This document shows positions 30,672 to 41,867 of a stretch of 64,000 nucleotides of DNA, one piece after another. Positions within the stretch are counted from its first letter, which is position 1. Each line of letters begins with the position of its first letter. Source of the stretch: Enterobacter ludwigii (GTDB taxonomy: Bacteria > Pseudomonadota > Gammaproteobacteria > Enterobacterales > Enterobacteriaceae); contig NZ_CP017279.1 in NCBI RefSeq assembly GCF_001750725.1, positions 2,604,001 to 2,668,000 of the forward strand, given 5' to 3'. Made by a program: the position numbers and the translations under genes. The notes beneath the pieces are model-generated. The model had not been told where the DNA came from, made no database searches, and saw only the letters and a list, made by a program, of their open reading frames with translations.

Positions 30672-32087
30672 TTACTGCTGGTTTTCGCGCTCAGTAATAA
30701 AATCCAGCGCCTTGTTAATGCGCGCTACGCTGCGTGATTTACCAATGGCATGAACGGTAACATCGAGTGCCGGAGACTGACCCGCACCGGTTACTGCCAC
30801 ACGCAGTGGCATACCCACTTTGCCCATACCAACTTCCAGCTCATCTGCCGTCGCCTGAATGGCATGATGCACATTCTCGGCAGTCCAGTCAGTCATCGCC
30901 GCCAGTTTGTCACGCACCAGTTCGAGTGGCTGACGCGCAACCGGACGCAGGTGCTTCTTCGCCGCGTCCGCGTCGAACTCGTCAAACTCTTCATAGAAGT
31001 AGCGGCAGCTTTCAGCGATCTCTTTCAGCGTTTTGCAACGCTCGCCGAGCAGTTTCACCAGTTCCGCCAGTTCAGGGCCAGTACGAGTATCAATATTTGC
31101 CTGCTCGATGTGCCACTGCAGGTATGTCGCCACATATTCCGGCTGCATGGTATTGATGTAGTGGTGGTTCAGCCAGAGCAGCTTATCAGTGTTAAACGCG
31201 CTCGCAGATTTACTTACCGCGCCCAGAGAGAACAGATTGATCATCTCTTCACGGCTAAAGATCTCCTGATCGCCGCTCGACCAGCCCAGACGCACCAGAT
31301 AGTTCAGAAGCGCTTCCGGCAGATAGCCGTCGTCGCGATACTGCATGACGCTGACTGCACCGTGGCGTTTAGACAGTTTTTTGCCGTCGTCGCCATTGAT
31401 CATGGACACGTGCGCATAGACCGGAACAGGGGCGTTCAGCGCTTTCAGGATGTTGATTTGACGTGGGGTGTTGTTGATATGGTCTTCGCCACGGATAACA
31501 TGCGTGATTTCCATATCCCAGTCGTCAACCACAACGCAGAAGTTATAGGTTGGGGAACCGTCGGTGCGGCGGATGATCAGATCGTCCAGCTCCTGGTTGC
31601 TGAATTCGATCGGGCCACGGATCTGGTCGTCAAAAATTACCGAGCCGTCCTGCGGGTTAGCAAAACGCACCACGCACGGTTCATCAGCAGCATGCTCGCT
31701 ATGGTCATGGCGGCAGCGGCCGTCATAACGCGGTTTTTCACCCTTCGCCATCTGATCTTCACGCAGCGCATCAAGGCGTTCTTTGGAGCAATAGCATTTA
31801 TACGCTGTACCCGCGACCAGCATCTCATCAATCACGGCGTTGTAGCGGTCAAAACGTTTGGTCTGGAAATACGGGCCTTCGTCCCACTCCAGATTCAGCC
31901 AGTTCATACCATCCATAATGGCTTCAATTGCTTCCGGCGTGGAGCGCTCGAGATCGGTGTCTTCAATACGCAGTACGAACTCACCTTTGTTGTGGCGTGC
32001 AAAAAGCCAGGAATAGAGAGCGGTACGTGCACCACCGACGTGCAGATAGCCTGTCGGGCTCGGCGCGAAGCGAGTTTTGATTTTCAT
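30672..32087 (-). CDS. gltX: glutamyl-tRNA synthetase
   Basis: GltX charges tRNA-Glu with glutamate and is essential. 471 residues, the E. coli length. Class I motifs: the HIGH variant in [20 protein letters not shown] (residues ~7-26) and KLSKRHG (about 237-243). The zinc-binding cluster of enteric GltX is present as CYCSKERL and RCRHDHSE (about 98-128). Divergent from the downstream tRNA cluster and convergent with yfeD. Confidence 0.98.
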   Translation of the reverse strand: MKIKTRFAPSPTGYLHVGGARTALYSWLFARHNKGEFVLRIEDTDLERSTPEAIEAIMDGMNWLNLEWDEGPYFQTKRFDRYNAVIDEMLVAGTAYKCYCSKERLDALREDQMAKGEKPRYDGRCRHDHSEHAADEPCVVRFANPQDGSVIFDDQIRGPIEFSNQELDDLIIRRTDGSPTYNFCVVVDDWDMEITHVIRGEDHINNTPRQINILKALNAPVPVYAHVSMINGDDGKKLSKRHGAVSVMQYRDDGYLPEALLNYLVRLGWSSGDQEIFSREEMINLFSLGAVSKSASAFNTDKLLWLNHHYINTMQPEYVATYLQWHIEQANIDTRTGPELAELVKLLGERCKTLKEIAESCRYFYEEFDEFDADAAKKHLRPVARQPLELVRDKLAAMTDWTAENVHHAIQATADELEVGMGKVGMPLRVAVTGAGQSPALDVTVHAIGKSRSVARINKALDFITERENQQ

Positions 32088-32300
32088 GAAATGGCCTTAC
32101 GTTATAAAGATGCCGGCAATCGGCAAATCCTGGGAAAAAAACAATGGGCAATATTCTATCACTGTGGGGGGATTCCTCAATGTTGATCCCTTTATCGTGA
32201 GGGAGTTTGCGATTTTTGTTTAGAAATCATGCGTCATCGCCCGTTTCGCGATCGTTTTGTTTAATTTTACGACGAACGAATAAAAACTTTAGAAAATGCG

Positions 32301-32328
32301 TTGACTCATTTTCAACTCTCCCTATAAT
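32301..32328 (+). promoter_or_regulatory. promoter of the tRNA-Val/Lys operon
   Basis: TTGACT (32301-32306), 16-bp spacer, perfect TATAAT (32323-32328) and GC-rich discriminator GCGACTCC, 17 bp before the first tRNA. It has the layout of growth-rate and ppGpp controlled stable-RNA promoters. Confidence 0.85.
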
Positions 32329-32345
32329 GCGACTCCACACAGCGG

Positions 32346-32421
32346 GGGTGATTAGCTCAGTTGGTAGAGCATCTCCTTTACACGGAGGGGGTCGGCGGTT
32401 CGAGCCCGTCATCACCCACCA
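32346..32421 (+). tRNA. valU: tRNA-Val (TAC)
   Basis: 76 nt with CCA. Starts GGGTGATTAGCTCAG and ends ATCACCCACCA; anticodon loop CTTTACACG gives TAC. It differs from the next two copies by one compensated pair in the acceptor stem (T-A instead of C-G). Confidence 0.97.
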
Positions 32422-32462
32422 TCTACTTAAGTAGACTCGCAGTGTAGATAAGTATTGAGATT

Positions 32463-32538
32463 GGGCGATTAGCTCAGTTGGTAGAGCATCTCCTTTACAC
32501 GGAGGGGGTCGGCGGTTCGAGCCCGTCATCGCCCACCA
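32463..32538 (+). tRNA. valX: tRNA-Val (TAC)
   Basis: 76 nt with CCA, starts GGGCGATTAGCTCAG, anticodon TAC. 41 bp after the first copy. Confidence 0.97.
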
Positions 32539-32567
32539 TTCTCACCTTATCGCAGCAGTTCCGAAAT

Positions 32568-32643
32568 GGGCGATTAGCTCAGTTGGTAGAGCATCTCCTT
32601 TACACGGAGGGGGTCGGCGGTTCGAGCCCGTCATCGCCCACCA
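32568..32643 (+). tRNA. valY: tRNA-Val (TAC)
   Basis: 76 nt with CCA, identical to the previous copy; 29 bp spacer. Separated by only 4 bp from tRNA-Lys. Confidence 0.97.
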
Positions 32644-32647
32644 TTTC

Positions 32648-32723
32648 GGGTCGTTAGCTCAGTTGGTAGAGCAGTTGACTTTTAATCAATTGGTCGCAGG
32701 TTCGAATCCTGCACGACCCACCA
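32648..32723 (+). tRNA. lysV: tRNA-Lys (TTT)
   Basis: 76 nt with CCA; starts GGGTCGTTAGCTCAG; anticodon loop GACTTTTAATC gives TTT; T-arm GCAGGTTCGAATCCTGC. Its 3' 18 nt and the following terminator are repeated 155 bp downstream. Confidence 0.97.
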
Positions 32724-32768
32724 ATGTAAAAAAGCGCCCTAAAGGCGCTTTTTTGCTATCTACGGTAT
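32706..32768 (+). repeat. tRNA-Lys tail repeat, copy 1
   Basis: A 63-bp direct repeat containing the last 18 nt of tRNA-Lys, the terminator and 14 bp more. Copy 2 is at 32861-32923, with one mismatch (32762 A, 32917 G). Confidence 0.95.
32727..32754. terminator. terminator of the tRNA-Val/Lys operon
   Basis: AAAAAAGCGCC-CTAAA-GGCGCTTTTTT directly follows tRNA-Lys; perfect stem with T-run. It can work on both strands. Confidence 0.88.
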
Positions 32769-32864
32769 GGATGATTCGAACCTGCAGCAGGTCCGAGCCG
32801 AACGCAGTGAGGCAACGGAGTCGTTTACGGCGACGGCCCGAAGGGCGAGCGAAGCGAGTCATCC
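32769..32864 (+). ncRNA. structured insert between tRNA-Lys tail repeats (rtT-like candidate)
   Basis: The ends pair over ten bases (GGATGATTCG with CGAGTCATCC, one G-T). Inside, 32773-32785 (GATTCGAACCTGC) is the exact reverse complement of the tRNA-Lys T-arm and 32787-32796 (GCAGGTCCGA) is its forward copy with one change, making a hairpin. A second hairpin is GCCC-GAA-GGGC. No reading frame is supported. The arrangement recalls the repeats with tRNA 3' ends downstream of E. coli tyrT. Whether it is transcribed past the first terminator is unknown. Confidence 0.45.
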
Positions 32865-32923
32865 TGCACGACCCACCAATGTAAAAAAGCGCCCTAAAGG
32901 CGCTTTTTTGCTATCTGCGGTAT
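32861..32923 (+). repeat. tRNA-Lys tail repeat, copy 2
   Basis: Second copy of the 63-bp repeat. It carries the last 18 nt of tRNA-Lys including CCA but no complete tRNA. Its terminator hairpin (32882-32909) also faces the end of xapR on the minus strand and probably terminates it. Confidence 0.95.
32882..32909. terminator. second copy of the tRNA-Lys terminator, also for xapR
   Basis: Same AAAAAAGCGCC / GGCGCTTTTTT hairpin as at 32727-32754. On the minus strand it lies 19 bp past the xapR stop. Confidence 0.8.
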
Positions 32924-32927
32924 AACA

Positions 32928-33815
32928 TCACTCTTCCGTCAACGTTGCTATCAACGACTTAATCGCCGGTGTCGCCTGCTTCTCGTCATACACCACATAC
33001 AAATCTGCCGGTATACGTACCTGTAATGGACGAAATACCACACCGGGCCACTGCATTTGCGCATAGCTGTCAGCAGCTAACGTAATCCCCATTCCCATGC
33101 TGATCATTGCCAGCACCGTCTGTGGTTCATCGGCTTCACGCACTATCATCGGTGAAAAACCGGCCTGCTGACACACTCGCTGTAAGAACGACCAGTCAGA
33201 ATGCGCAGACGGCATAGTGACAAAGTACTCATTCTGCAGTTCGGTGAGCGCAATTGCGCTTTCCCCCACCAGCCGGTGATCCTCCGGCAGCGCAACCAGA
33301 AATGCCGCATCCCGTAAGCGGATACTGGTAAATCCTGCAGTGGGCTCGGTTGCCATTCGCCAGATCCCGACATCCAGCTCCCGACGCTCCAGCAGCGCCA
33401 TTTGCATTACCGGCGACTTTTCGCGAAAGACGACATCAACGTTCGGATGCTCTTTCAAAAATGTGCGCATGACCGTGCGCACTTCGCTCCACATGGCGGT
33501 ACCGACAATGCCCAGCGCAATCCGCCCCGCCTCACCCCGTCCAATTTGTTCGACCCGCGCCAGTACCTGGTTTGCGCTGGCAAGCAGTCGACGGGACTCT
33601 TCCATCAATACTTTACCCGCATGGGTCAAGGCGACGCTTCGTGAGTGGCGAATAAACAGTAAGGTACCGAGCTGACTTTCCAGCTCTTTTATATGCAGGC
33701 TCAACGGCGGCTGCGACATATTGAGACGGGCCGCAGCCCGTCCAAAATGAAGTTCCTCAGCGACGGCCAGAAAATAGCGGAGCAGCTTAAGGTCGGTTCG
33801 GTAGACGCGTTCCAT
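32928..33815 (-). CDS. xapR: LysR-type activator XapR of the xanthosine operon
   Basis: XapR activates xapAB in response to xanthosine or deoxyinosine in E. coli. The 295 residues have the N-terminal winged helix (FLAVAEELHFGRAAARLNMSQ, about residues 14-34, then PPLSLHIKELESQLG) and the two-lobe effector domain (about 95-295). I start at ATG 33815 (MERVYRTDLKLL), as in E. coli, with AGGA nine bases upstream; the longer frame from 33839 adds eight unconserved residues. It lies downstream of xapB on the same strand, 68 bp apart. Confidence 0.94.
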   Translation of the reverse strand: MERVYRTDLKLLRYFLAVAEELHFGRAAARLNMSQPPLSLHIKELESQLGTLLFIRHSRSVALTHAGKVLMEESRRLLASANQVLARVEQIGRGEAGRIALGIVGTAMWSEVRTVMRTFLKEHPNVDVVFREKSPVMQMALLERRELDVGIWRMATEPTAGFTSIRLRDAAFLVALPEDHRLVGESAIALTELQNEYFVTMPSAHSDWSFLQRVCQQAGFSPMIVREADEPQTVLAMISMGMGITLAADSYAQMQWPGVVFRPLQVRIPADLYVVYDEKQATPAIKSLIATLTEE

Positions 33816-33883
33816 CAACACATATCCTGGCGATAACACTTATGCTCCCACCTTAAAGCCTTTCACCGCCTGCCGGGAAAACT

Positions 33884-35140
33884 TTAATGCGCAACTGTGC
33901 ACAACTCGCTGTTTTTACTGGTGTGGCGATAGTTAAAGCTGAAATAAAACACCACGGCGAGCACCAACGCATACGCCGCAAATACCAGCCAGATGGTCTG
34001 CCAGTCTTTCACCCCATCCACGGAGAAATAATCTACCGCCGCGCCGCTCAATACCGATCCGAAATAAGCACCGATACCGTTAACGGTCGTCATAAACAGC
34101 CCTTGCGCGCTGGCGCGGATATCAGCGCTTACCTCCTGTTCGACAAACACCGAACCGGAGATGTTGAAGAAGTCGAACGCGCAACCGTAGACCAGCATTG
34201 ACAGCATCAACAGCCCGACGCCTGTCGCGGAAGGATCGCCATACGCAAAGAGTCCAAAACGCAGCATCCAGGCCACCATGCTCATCAGCATCACGGTTTT
34301 TATGCCAAAACGTCGGAGGAAGAAAGGAATGGTCAGGATGAACAGCACCTCTGACATCTGCGAGACGGAGAGCAAAATAGAAGGATATTTCACGATAAAG
34401 CTTTCCGCATACGCCGGATTACGCGCAAAATCATGCAGAAAGGGGCTACCGAAAGTATTGGTGATTTGCAGCACGGCGCCCAGCAGCATCGCAAACAAAA
34501 AGAACACCGCCATTCGGGGCTGTTTAAACAGGACGAACGCATTCAGGCCAAGTTTGCTTGTCAGCGACGATGAGGTTTTATTCTTCGCCACCGGAATGGC
34601 CGGTAACGTCAGTGAATAGAGCGCTAGTACCAGCGACGCGGCAGCAGCAATGTAGAGTTGAATGTTGGTTAACTCTGCACCCATCAGGCTTATGGCCCAC
34701 ATCGCCACAATGAAGCCTACCGTGCCATAGACCCGCACCGTTGGAAAATGGGTCACCGTGTCCAGCCCTGCCTGCTCAAGACAGGAGTAGGAAATGGTAT
34801 TCGAAAGCGCAATGGTTGGCATAAAGGCCATGGCATTAACCAGCATGACCCAGAACATCAGCCCCGGTTCATTGACCTGCGCGGCATAGCAAAGCGCAAC
34901 GGCACAGACGAGATGGCAAATCACATATGCACGATCTGCCCGCAGCCACTTATCGGCAATAATGCCCACCAGCGAGGGCATGACGATCGCGGCAAGCCCC
35001 TTCGAGCTGTAGACCATACCCACGTCCGAGCCGGAAAAACCCAGGGTGTTAATCATGTAAGCGCCGAGAGTAACGAGCCAGCTTCCCCAGATAAAATATT
35101 GCATAAAGGACATCATCTTTAAGCGCGTCGTGATGTTCAT
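33884..35140 (-). CDS. xapB: xanthosine permease XapB
   Basis: XapB is a nucleoside/proton symporter of the NHS family within the major facilitator superfamily, importing xanthosine. The 418 residues have about twelve helices; the NupG/XapB hallmark FMQYFIWGSWLVTLGAYM lies at residues ~12-29. The gene follows xapA by 51 bp, with a 7-bp hairpin in the gap. The length equals E. coli XapB. Confidence 0.95.
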   Translation of the reverse strand: MNITTRLKMMSFMQYFIWGSWLVTLGAYMINTLGFSGSDVGMVYSSKGLAAIVMPSLVGIIADKWLRADRAYVICHLVCAVALCYAAQVNEPGLMFWVMLVNAMAFMPTIALSNTISYSCLEQAGLDTVTHFPTVRVYGTVGFIVAMWAISLMGAELTNIQLYIAAAASLVLALYSLTLPAIPVAKNKTSSSLTSKLGLNAFVLFKQPRMAVFFLFAMLLGAVLQITNTFGSPFLHDFARNPAYAESFIVKYPSILLSVSQMSEVLFILTIPFFLRRFGIKTVMLMSMVAWMLRFGLFAYGDPSATGVGLLMLSMLVYGCAFDFFNISGSVFVEQEVSADIRASAQGLFMTTVNGIGAYFGSVLSGAAVDYFSVDGVKDWQTIWLVFAAYALVLAVVFYFSFNYRHTSKNSELCTVAH

Positions 35141-35160
35141 ACCCGATTCCTTATAGCAGA

Positions 35161-35178
35161 GTGGCCCTCACGGGCCAC
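35161..35178 (-). other. intercistronic hairpin xapA-xapB
   Basis: Stem GTGGCCC / GGGCCAC with a 4-nt loop, no T-run. It may protect the xapA message or lower xapB expression. Confidence 0.45.
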
Positions 35179-35191
35179 GGTGTTGTTTCGC

Positions 35192-36016
35192 TCAGGCAAG
35201 CTGGCGCAGAAAACCGCAGATAAGATCGATGAAGTTCTGGCGAGAGAGTTCGGCGGCGGCAAGCGTTTGTTCATGCGACAGTTTTACATCGCTCAGACCT
35301 TCAGCAAGGTTGGTTATGGCCGAAACGGCGACCACCTTCAGGCCACAGTGGCGCGCCGAGATCACTTCCGGCACCACTGACATTCCCACCACATCTCCGC
35401 CGATGATCTGCATCATGCGGATCTCAGCCGCAGTTTCGAAGTTAGGGCCTGGATAAGAGACAAACACCCCCTCATGCAATGGAAAGCCCTTCTCGCTCGC
35501 CACGGTCTGCAGCAGGGCACGGCAATCTGCGTCATAAGCATTGGCCAGCGAGAAAAAACGGTCGCCAAAACGGTCATCGTTCAGCCCGACCATCGGAGTA
35601 CCCGGCAGGGTGTTGATGTGGTCGCAGAGGGCAACCAGGCTTCCCGGTTCAACCTCCGGACGTAACGAACCGGCGGCATTGGTACTGAACAGCAGTTCGC
35701 AGCCCAGCAGTTTGAAGGTGCGGATTGCATCGGTCATGACGGCGATGCCGCGGCCCTCATAGAAGTGACCGCGCCCTTTCATACAGGCGACCGGAACACC
35801 GGCAAGATGCCCCAACACCAGCTCACCGGCGTGACCGTGAACGGTGCTCACCGGGAAGCCCGGCAGTTTTTCATAGCTCAGTACCACAGCGTCAACAATC
35901 TGCTCGGCGAGCGCGCCAAGACCTGAGCCGAGAATAAACGCAACCCGCGGAGTGAAATCAGGTTTAGCGGCACGAATGATGTCTGCAGAGAACCAGGGAT
36001 TATTCGAGAGGGTCAT
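35192..36016 (-). CDS. xapA: xanthosine phosphorylase (purine nucleoside phosphorylase 2)
   Basis: XapA phosphorolyses xanthosine, inosine and guanosine to the base and ribose 1-phosphate. The 274 residues (E. coli 277) are of the trimeric PNP family: GSGLGALAEQI (phosphate binding, about 31-41), TVHGHAGELVLGHLAG (His near 61), STNAAGSLRPEVEPGSLV and GGDVVGMSVVPEVISARHCGLKVV (split, 183-206), and SAITNLAEGLS. First gene of the xapAB operon. The start has AAGGAG eight bases upstream. Confidence 0.96.
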   Translation of the reverse strand: MTLSNNPWFSADIIRAAKPDFTPRVAFILGSGLGALAEQIVDAVVLSYEKLPGFPVSTVHGHAGELVLGHLAGVPVACMKGRGHFYEGRGIAVMTDAIRTFKLLGCELLFSTNAAGSLRPEVEPGSLVALCDHINTLPGTPMVGLNDDRFGDRFFSLANAYDADCRALLQTVASEKGFPLHEGVFVSYPGPNFETAAEIRMMQIIGGDVVGMSVVPEVISARHCGLKVVAVSAITNLAEGLSDVKLSHEQTLAAAELSRQNFIDLICGFLRQLA

Positions 36017-36169
36017 AAAAGCTCCTTGAGAATTAAGATCGCGATATCACCGATCGCATGACCTTAGTCTTATATCTGGAGCCTGCGGGTTACCTCCAAT
36101 ACACTTTCTCTGCATCATCAATACTGATTTGGTATCAATACCTTTCCCTGCCAGATATGGCAGTTTTGC

Positions 36170-36196
36170 TCAAGCTAATTGCGTTGGCGCCGATAC
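36170..36196 (+). promoter_or_regulatory. sigma-28 (FliA) promoter for the FlxA-like gene
   Basis: TCAAGCTA, 11-bp spacer, GCCGATAC compares with TAAAGTTT-N11-GCCGATAA: the spacer is exact and seven of eight -10 positions match (five of eight at -35). It ends 27 bp before the start codon. This puts the gene in the flagellar class 3 regulon. Confidence 0.72.
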
Positions 36197-36223
36197 CTCT
36201 GTTTTACAGCGAGAGGAAAAAGT

Positions 36224-36565
36224 ATGACGACCATTCAGGCTACAACCCAGCCCATTCAAACCAGCGGTGGCGGGAGTCGTTCTTCCGGCGGCAACGATAT
36301 CGCTGCCCAGATCAGCCGTATCACTGACAAGATAACCAAGCTGACTCAACAGTTAAAAGAGGTTGCGAACGGTTCCGGCAGTGCGGAAGAGAAGAAGAAA
36401 CAGCAGGAGCTAATCCAGGTGCAAATCAAAGTGCTGCAGGCACAGCTCGCACAGCTGCAGCGCCAGCAGGCGGAAGAAGCTCAGAAGAAACAAGAGCAAA
36501 GTCTGGTCAACGTGGAAGGCCCGAAGAACGCATCAGACAATCATCAAATAGACATCTACGTCTAA
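36224..36565 (+). CDS. FlxA-like family protein
   Basis: A 113-residue protein with a flexible Gly/Ser-rich N-terminus and a long coiled coil (about 27-90: [20 protein letters not shown], then heptads of Leu/Ile with Gln, Lys and Glu). It matches the FlxA-like family; E. coli flxA belongs to the flagellar regulon, though its product's role is unclear. Start: ATG 36224, with GAGAGG seven to twelve bases upstream. A sigma-28 promoter precedes it. It takes the position of yfeN in E. coli. Its 3' end overlaps that of yfeR by 4 bp, tail to tail. Confidence 0.85.
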   Translation: MTTIQATTQPIQTSGGGSRSSGGNDIAAQISRITDKITKLTQQLKEVANGSGSAEEKKKQQELIQVQIKVLQAQLAQLQRQQAEEAQKKQEQSLVNVEGPKNASDNHQIDIYV

Positions 36566-37497
36566 CGCTCTGTTGAGTTAAACAGTGGATCGCGTATACG
36601 GGCCTCGGTTAATCGTTGCGCCTGGATACGCACCACTTCCCAGATAGCCTGCGCAGCCCCGGAGAGTGAACGGTTTTTTCGCCGTACCAGCATCAGTTTT
36701 CGCTCAATAGCAGGCGTCAGTCGCTTCACGACCAGACGGCTTCCCTGCGGCAAAGGGAGCGCCAGGGCGGGTAATACACTGATCCCTATGCCGGCCTCCA
36801 CCATGGGAAAAAGCGTTGCCGGGTGTCCAATCTCCTGCACAATGGTCGCCTTAACGCCCTGCGTCACCAGCGCAGAATCAATCAGCGGACGGCTGCCCGA
36901 GGCATAATCCTGTAATACCAGGTTCGCTCCCTGCAACGCCTGCCAATGAACAGACGGCTGCGCGGCTAGCGGATCGTCGTCCCGGCAAAGCAACAGAAAC
37001 GGCTCAGAAAGCACAATTTCACATTCCAGGTCACTCACCTGACCGGGATCGATAACAATACCAAAATCCACATCACCCTGACGGATGCTCTCCAGCACCC
37101 ACTGCTGCGGCCTGTCATGCAAAACAAAATCGATATCCGGATAGCAATGATTACCCTCTGCAATACACTGCGGGATAAGGTGCGCGGATATCGTCTGGCT
37201 GGCCGCAACCCGCACGGTACCCGACAGCTGCTGCCCCAGTCGACCTACATCTCTGAGCGTACTGTTGAGTTCGTCCAGCAGCCGTTCAAGGCGCTGAGCG
37301 AGCTGCTGTCCGGCTTCCGTGAGCACGACTTCACGCGTGGTGCGATCAAGCAACCGGACACCCGTCTGGCTCTCCAGCTCTTTCACGCTGTGGCTTACCG
37401 CGGACTGGCTCAGGCCGATGATCTCCCCTGCCCGACTGAAGCTGCGGGCATGGGCTACGGTGACGAAGATGCGAAGCTGGCGTAAGGAATAATTCAT
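36562..37497 (-). CDS. yfeR: LysR-family regulator YfeR
   Basis: A 311-residue LysR-type regulator: winged helix at the N-terminus ([20 protein letters not shown], residues ~20-39) and a substrate-binding domain (about 90-300). It is divergent from yfeH with 89 bp between the starts, and in Salmonella YfeR responds to osmolarity and controls yfeH. The shared spacer contains A/T-rich inverted sequences suited to LysR binding (ATTCATGAAT-type at ~37502-37512). Confidence 0.93.
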   Translation of the reverse strand: MNYSLRQLRIFVTVAHARSFSRAGEIIGLSQSAVSHSVKELESQTGVRLLDRTTREVVLTEAGQQLAQRLERLLDELNSTLRDVGRLGQQLSGTVRVAASQTISAHLIPQCIAEGNHCYPDIDFVLHDRPQQWVLESIRQGDVDFGIVIDPGQVSDLECEIVLSEPFLLLCRDDDPLAAQPSVHWQALQGANLVLQDYASGSRPLIDSALVTQGVKATIVQEIGHPATLFPMVEAGIGISVLPALALPLPQGSRLVVKRLTPAIERKLMLVRRKNRSLSGAAQAIWEVVRIQAQRLTEARIRDPLFNSTER

Positions 37498-37586
37498 CTG
37501 TTTAATTCATGAATGGATGCAATAAATCAATTTTATTTCTCAAACAGAAAAAAGCACAATAGCTATATCTGTTTTCAGGAGTCATT

Positions 37587-38582
37587 ATGAAACTATTTCG
37601 TATTCTTGATCCGTTTACGCTTACTCTGGTTGTCACGGTATTACTGGCCTCCTTCTTCCCTGCGCGGGGCGGGTTCGTTCCTTTTTTTGAAGGACTGACG
37701 ACCGCAGCCATCGCGCTGTTGTTCTTTATGCACGGCGCAAAGCTCTCGCGCGAAGCCATTATTGCGGGGGGGAGCCACTGGCGACTGCACCTGTGGGTGA
37801 TGTGCAGCACGTTCATCCTCTTCCCTGTACTCGGCGTGCTATTCGCATGGTGGGCGCCGGTGAATGTCGACCCGGCCCTTTATACCGGCTTCCTGTATCT
37901 GTGCATTTTGCCGGCCACCGTGCAGTCCGCTATCGCGTTTACCTCTCTGGCGGGCGGTAACGTCGCAGCCGCAGTCTGTTCAGCGTCGGCATCCAGCCTG
38001 TTAGGGATTTTCGTTTCGCCGCTGCTGGTAGGTCTGCTGATGAACATGCACGGTGCGGAAGGTAACCTGGAACAGGTAGGTAAAATCTGTCTGCAGCTGC
38101 TGCTGCCGTTTGTGCTGGGTCATCTCTCTCGTCCGTGGACAGGCGAGTTTGTTGCAAAGCACAAAAAATGGATCTCAAAAACCGACCAGTCGTCGATTCT
38201 GCTGGTGGTCTATTCGGCCTTCAGTGAAGCGGTTGTGAATGGCATCTGGCATAAGGTGGGCGCAGGCTCGCTGCTGTTTATCGTGGTGGTCAGCCTTGTT
38301 CTGCTGGCGATTGTGATTGGCGTAAACGTCTTTGTGGCCCGCAAGTGCGGCTTCAACAAAGCCGATGAAATTACCATTGTCTTCTGTGGCTCGAAGAAGA
38401 GCCTGGCGAACGGCATTCCTATGGCAAACATTCTCTTCCCGACCTCAATGATAGGGATGATGGTACTGCCGCTGATGATTTTCCATCAGATCCAGCTGAT
38501 GGTCTGCGCGGTGCTGGCACGTCGTTACAAACGCCAGACGGAAAAACTGGCGCAGGAAGAGACCCGCGCCGCGAAAGCTTAA
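37587..38582 (+). CDS. yfeH: putative bile acid:sodium symporter family protein YfeH
   Basis: A 331-residue membrane protein of the BASS fold (SBF-like, DUF4137/YfeH group), about ten helices. Its substrate is unknown. Typical features: FMHGAKLSREAIIAG (about 49-63), ILPATVQSAIAFTSLAGGNV (about 110-129) and FCGSKKSLANGIPMA (about 266-280), the crossing-helix region. AGGAG precedes the ATG. It ends overlapping ypeB by 4 bp, tail to tail. Confidence 0.93.
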   Translation: MKLFRILDPFTLTLVVTVLLASFFPARGGFVPFFEGLTTAAIALLFFMHGAKLSREAIIAGGSHWRLHLWVMCSTFILFPVLGVLFAWWAPVNVDPALYTGFLYLCILPATVQSAIAFTSLAGGNVAAAVCSASASSLLGIFVSPLLVGLLMNMHGAEGNLEQVGKICLQLLLPFVLGHLSRPWTGEFVAKHKKWISKTDQSSILLVVYSAFSEAVVNGIWHKVGAGSLLFIVVVSLVLLAIVIGVNVFVARKCGFNKADEITIVFCGSKKSLANGIPMANILFPTSMIGMMVLPLMIFHQIQLMVCAVLARRYKRQTEKLAQEETRAAKA

Positions 38583-38794
38583 GGACGTTTCAGGGGCTGA
38601 ACCAACTGCGTCAGCCCCTCGGTTTTAATCAGTAACGTGATAGCCATCAGCTCACCCAGTCGTCCGGCCGGGAACCCATCTTTGCGGGCAAACCACAGCA
38701 AATAATCTTCCGGTAAATCAATCAGCCTGCGGCCCTTATATTTACCGAATGGCATCTCCGTGTTGGCGATCTCAACGAGCTGCTCTTTCTCCAC
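38579..38794 (-). CDS. ypeB: YpeB, DUF3820 protein
   Basis: A 71-residue protein with the DUF3820 pattern MPFGKYKGRRLIDLPEDYLL (residues 14-33) and WFARKDGFPAGRLGELM. Families with this P-F-G-K-x-K-G pattern are often linked to nucleases or DNA repair, but YpeB has no assigned role. It follows ligA directly (1 bp gap), as in E. coli, so it is co-expressed with DNA ligase. Confidence 0.93.
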   Translation of the reverse strand: MEKEQLVEIANTEMPFGKYKGRRLIDLPEDYLLWFARKDGFPAGRLGELMAITLLIKTEGLTQLVQPLKRP

Positions 38795-38795
38795 G

Positions 38796-40820
<2,025 letters not shown>

Positions 40821-40826
40821 TCAATG

Positions 40827-40853
40827 AGAAAAAACCCCCGACATGCGGGGGTT
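40827..40853 (-). terminator. terminator of zipA
   Basis: On the minus strand AACCCCCG-CATGT-CGGGGGTT followed by a run of T, 28 bp past the zipA stop. Confidence 0.85.
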
Positions 40854-40880
40854 GAGGAGGAGTCGATGTAAACGCGATGA

Positions 40881-41867
40881 TTACGCGTTGGCTTCCTTAA
40901 CTTCGCGGATGCGGTCCTGATATTCGCGCAATTTCTGCGGCGTCATCATACGACGCTGATCGTCGAGCACCACACCACCGACTTCGTCAGCAATGTGCTG
41001 TGCGGACTGCAGCATCAGCTTAAAGTTTTGCAGTTCATCACCGTAGGACGGCACCTGCATGAAGATAGTGACACCCGGCGTCACGAAATCACCGGTCATT
41101 TCCGGGTCAAAGGTGCCAGGGTTGACCATATTGGCCAGGCTAAACAGCGCCGGACCGCTACCGTCAGGACTCAGGTGACGATGGAAAATATTCATGTCGC
41201 CAAACTTGAAGCCTGCCTGTTGAATGCTGTTAAGCAGGACATCGCCATTCAGGTGGGTGCCATGATGCGCAGCCACGTTCATGATGATGACCGCTTCTTT
41301 ACGCTGCGGTTTTTCAACAACCGGTTCTGGCTCAACCACGGGCTCTGGTTCAACGAGCGGGGCCGGCGCAGGCTGAGGTGCAGGCTGCACGTGAACAGGC
41401 TGCTGCGGTTGGTGTACCGGCTGTGCAGGCTGTTGTGGCGCGGGTTGCTGCACAGGCTGTTGCTGAACCGGCTGTGGCGCAGCAGGCTGCTGATGGACAG
41501 GCTGTTGCGGCGGCTGACGCACCGGCTCTTCTCCAGGCTGCGGCGCCTGCTGGCGCGGCTGTGCAGAAGCATACGGCGGTTGATACTGGTGCTGCGGAGG
41601 CTGACGAGGGGCTTCATGCTCCCCATGAGCCGCGCCGGGCGCAGTATTGACCCGATGAACACGAACTTCACCCACGCCGTCGTCGTCGCTTCCGTCGATG
41701 TCATTTTCACTGTCATCGTCATCACGACTGGACTTCATGCGCTTCAGTGGGCGATCGCGAAACATAGAGGAACGCTCTTTACGGCTGGTCCAGAAACCAT
41801 GTACCAGTAAAGCGATTATGGCGATCGCGCCAACAATGATTAATATCAGACGCAAATCCTGCATCAT
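40881..41867 (-). CDS. zipA: cell division protein ZipA
   Basis: ZipA anchors FtsZ to the inner membrane at the division site. 328 residues: an N-terminal helix ([20 protein letters not shown], about 5-24), a charged segment, a long proline/glutamine-rich unstructured linker (about 80-185), and the C-terminal FtsZ-binding domain (about 188-328, with [13 protein letters not shown] and [19 protein letters not shown]). The start at 41867 (MMQDLRLIL) matches E. coli; an upstream in-frame ATG at 41918 adds 17 unconserved residues. Divergent from cysZ. Confidence 0.97.
   Translation of the reverse strand: MMQDLRLILIIVGAIAIIALLVHGFWTSRKERSSMFRDRPLKRMKSSRDDDDSENDIDGSDDDGVGEVRVHRVNTAPGAAHGEHEAPRQPPQHQYQPPYASAQPRQQAPQPGEEPVRQPPQQPVHQQPAAPQPVQQQPVQQPAPQQPAQPVHQPQQPVHVQPAPQPAPAPLVEPEPVVEPEPVVEKPQRKEAVIIMNVAAHHGTHLNGDVLLNSIQQAGFKFGDMNIFHRHLSPDGSGPALFSLANMVNPGTFDPEMTGDFVTPGVTIFMQVPSYGDELQNFKLMLQSAQHIADEVGGVVLDDQRRMMTPQKLREYQDRIREVKEANA

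Noticed and set aside
30750..32186. 478-codon open frame antisense to gltX
   Set aside because: It is the mirror of a highly conserved gene, has no ribosome site and no recognisable domain; such long antisense frames are expected in GC-rich genes with strong codon bias.
32346..32643. CRISPR-like tandem repeat
   Set aside because: The three near-identical 76-bp units are tRNA-Val genes with full cloverleaf and CCA; spacing is irregular (41 and 29 bp).
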